Assembly (NCBI RefSeq): GCF_019186805.1
Contig: NZ_CP066783.1
Coordinates: forward strand, 2,431,501 to 2,495,500
Direction: 5' to 3'
Length of the DNA stretch: 64,000 nt
DNA from: Comamonas fluminis
Lineage (GTDB): Bacteria > Pseudomonadota > Gammaproteobacteria > Burkholderiales > Burkholderiaceae_C
In this document: piece by piece, positions 63,464-64,000 of the stretch
Position numbering within the stretch: the stretch's first letter is position 1
How the letters are laid out: the number at the start of each line of letters is the position of its first letter
Notes under the pieces: model-generated
The model's database searches: none
The model's input: only the letters and a program-made list of their open reading frames with translations
Told to the model about the DNA's origin: nothing
Position numbers and translations under genes: made by a program

Positions 63464-64000
63464 ATGCTCCACGCTTACCGCAGCCTGTTCACCGCACCGG
63501 GCAGTGCAGGCTTTGTGCTTGCCGGACTGCTGGCCCGCCTGCCCCTGTCCATGACGGGTATTGGCCTTATCACCATGCTCGCGCAGCAGCGCGGCTCGTA
63601 CACGCTGGCGGGCGTGGCATCGGCATGCTTTGCGCTGTCGATTGCCGTGCTTGCGCCGCGCATCTCGGCCCTGGTGGACAGGCACGGGCAGTCCAGAGTG
63701 CTGCCGTTTGCGGCAGCCTGCAGCGCCTTGTCCATGCTGGCGCTGCTGGCCTGCGCGCACTGGCAGGGGCCCGACTGGCTGCTGCTGATACTGGCGGCCA
63801 TGGTGGGTAGCCTGCCCAGCATGCCCGCCATGGTGCGCGCCCGCTGGACGGTGATTTACAGCGGCACGCCCCAGCTCAAGACCGCGTTTGCGCTGGAAGG
63901 CGTGCTGGACGATATGGCCTTTATCGTCGGCCCGCCGCTGTCGGTGGGCCTGAGCATGTGGCTGTTTCCCGAAGCCGGGCCGCTGGCCGCAGCGCTGTTT
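63464..64000 (+). CDS. MFS transporter (3' end outside window)
   Basis: ATG at 63464 (MLHAYRSLFTAPGSAGFVLAG) and 179 codons to the window edge. Several transmembrane helices (FVLAGLLARLPLSMTGIGLITML, LAGVASACFALSIAVLAPRI, LPFAAACSALSMLALLACA, LLLILAAMVGSLPSMPAMVRARW). The first part of a major facilitator family exporter. Substrate unknown. Confidence 0.8.
   Translation, partial: MLHAYRSLFTAPGSAGFVLAGLLARLPLSMTGIGLITMLAQQRGSYTLAGVASACFALSIAVLAPRISALVDRHGQSRVLPFAAACSALSMLALLACAHWQGPDWLLLILAAMVGSLPSMPAMVRARWTVIYSGTPQLKTAFALEGVLDDMAFIVGPPLSVGLSMWLFPEAGPLAAALF

Overview
The window looks like chromosomal DNA of a GC-rich betaproteobacterium of the Comamonadaceae, most likely Comamonas or a close relative. 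This is inferred from the protein families and gene neighbourhoods (ctaA-cyoE, tsdBA, smc-zipA-ligA, tandem TetR-controlled cassettes) and from a dispersed repeat with a GCGCT..GCAGCTATCAAA core. No database search was run. Two parts differ sharply: a mobile, accessory left end (1 to about 20,050) and an ordinary chromosomal right part (20,050 to 64,000).

Left part. Positions 1-2707 carry the structural and assembly genes of an Inovirus-type filamentous prophage: a TspB/pIII-like adhesin cut by the window edge, a DUF2523 pVI-like protein, Zot/pI and two small proteins. They are followed by about 1 kb without genes that holds five copies of an imperfect hairpin of about 40 nt with compensatory base changes, and a 37-bp nested palindrome. 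A phage-type HTH protein and an IS256-family element follow. From 17,731 down to 5,804 a seven-gene minus-strand defence cluster reads hsdR, hsdM, hsdS, an HNH nuclease, a DUF262-only protein, a DUF262-DUF1524 (GmrSD-like) protein and an Abi_2/AbiF-type HEPN protein. A candidate structured small RNA with its own promoter and terminator lies just past the abi stop codon. A strong terminator sits between hsdR and hsdM. The island ends in a serine-recombinase fragment and a tyrosine-integrase fragment, separated by a complete IS3-family element, next to tRNA-Gly(CCC). This is a classic tRNA insertion site, and the integration machinery is now broken.

Right part. Heme A synthase and heme O synthase; a thiosulfate dehydrogenase pair (tsdBA) with a LuxR-type regulator; a lipoprotein; a QseBC-like two-component system whose response regulator lacks four receiver-loop residues; a thiol-redox operon (DsbD-alpha/Lgt-like/TlpA fusion plus DsbG); two divergent genes of one AttH/CrtC-like family with an APH-type kinase; a patatin; ligA, zipA and smc; YnfA; a large PAS-GGDEF-EAL protein; a flavodoxin-like protein; an A24 prepilin peptidase.

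The last 12 kb hold the rtcB-prfH RNA and ribosome repair pair, preceded by a 13-codon leader ORF; a tightly coupled run of five mostly uncharacterised genes (DUF6348-like to DUF6138-like); an acetyltransferase; an SDR, acyl-CoA ligase and carboxyltransferase cluster with a divergent TetR gene and a perfect 17-bp operator; and a TetR/MFS pair with two matching operators, the MFS gene running off the window.

The most promising unexplained items are the five covarying hairpins (2730-3615), the HEPN protein with its adjacent candidate RNA (5704-6772), and the coupled unknown cluster (52,805-56,067).
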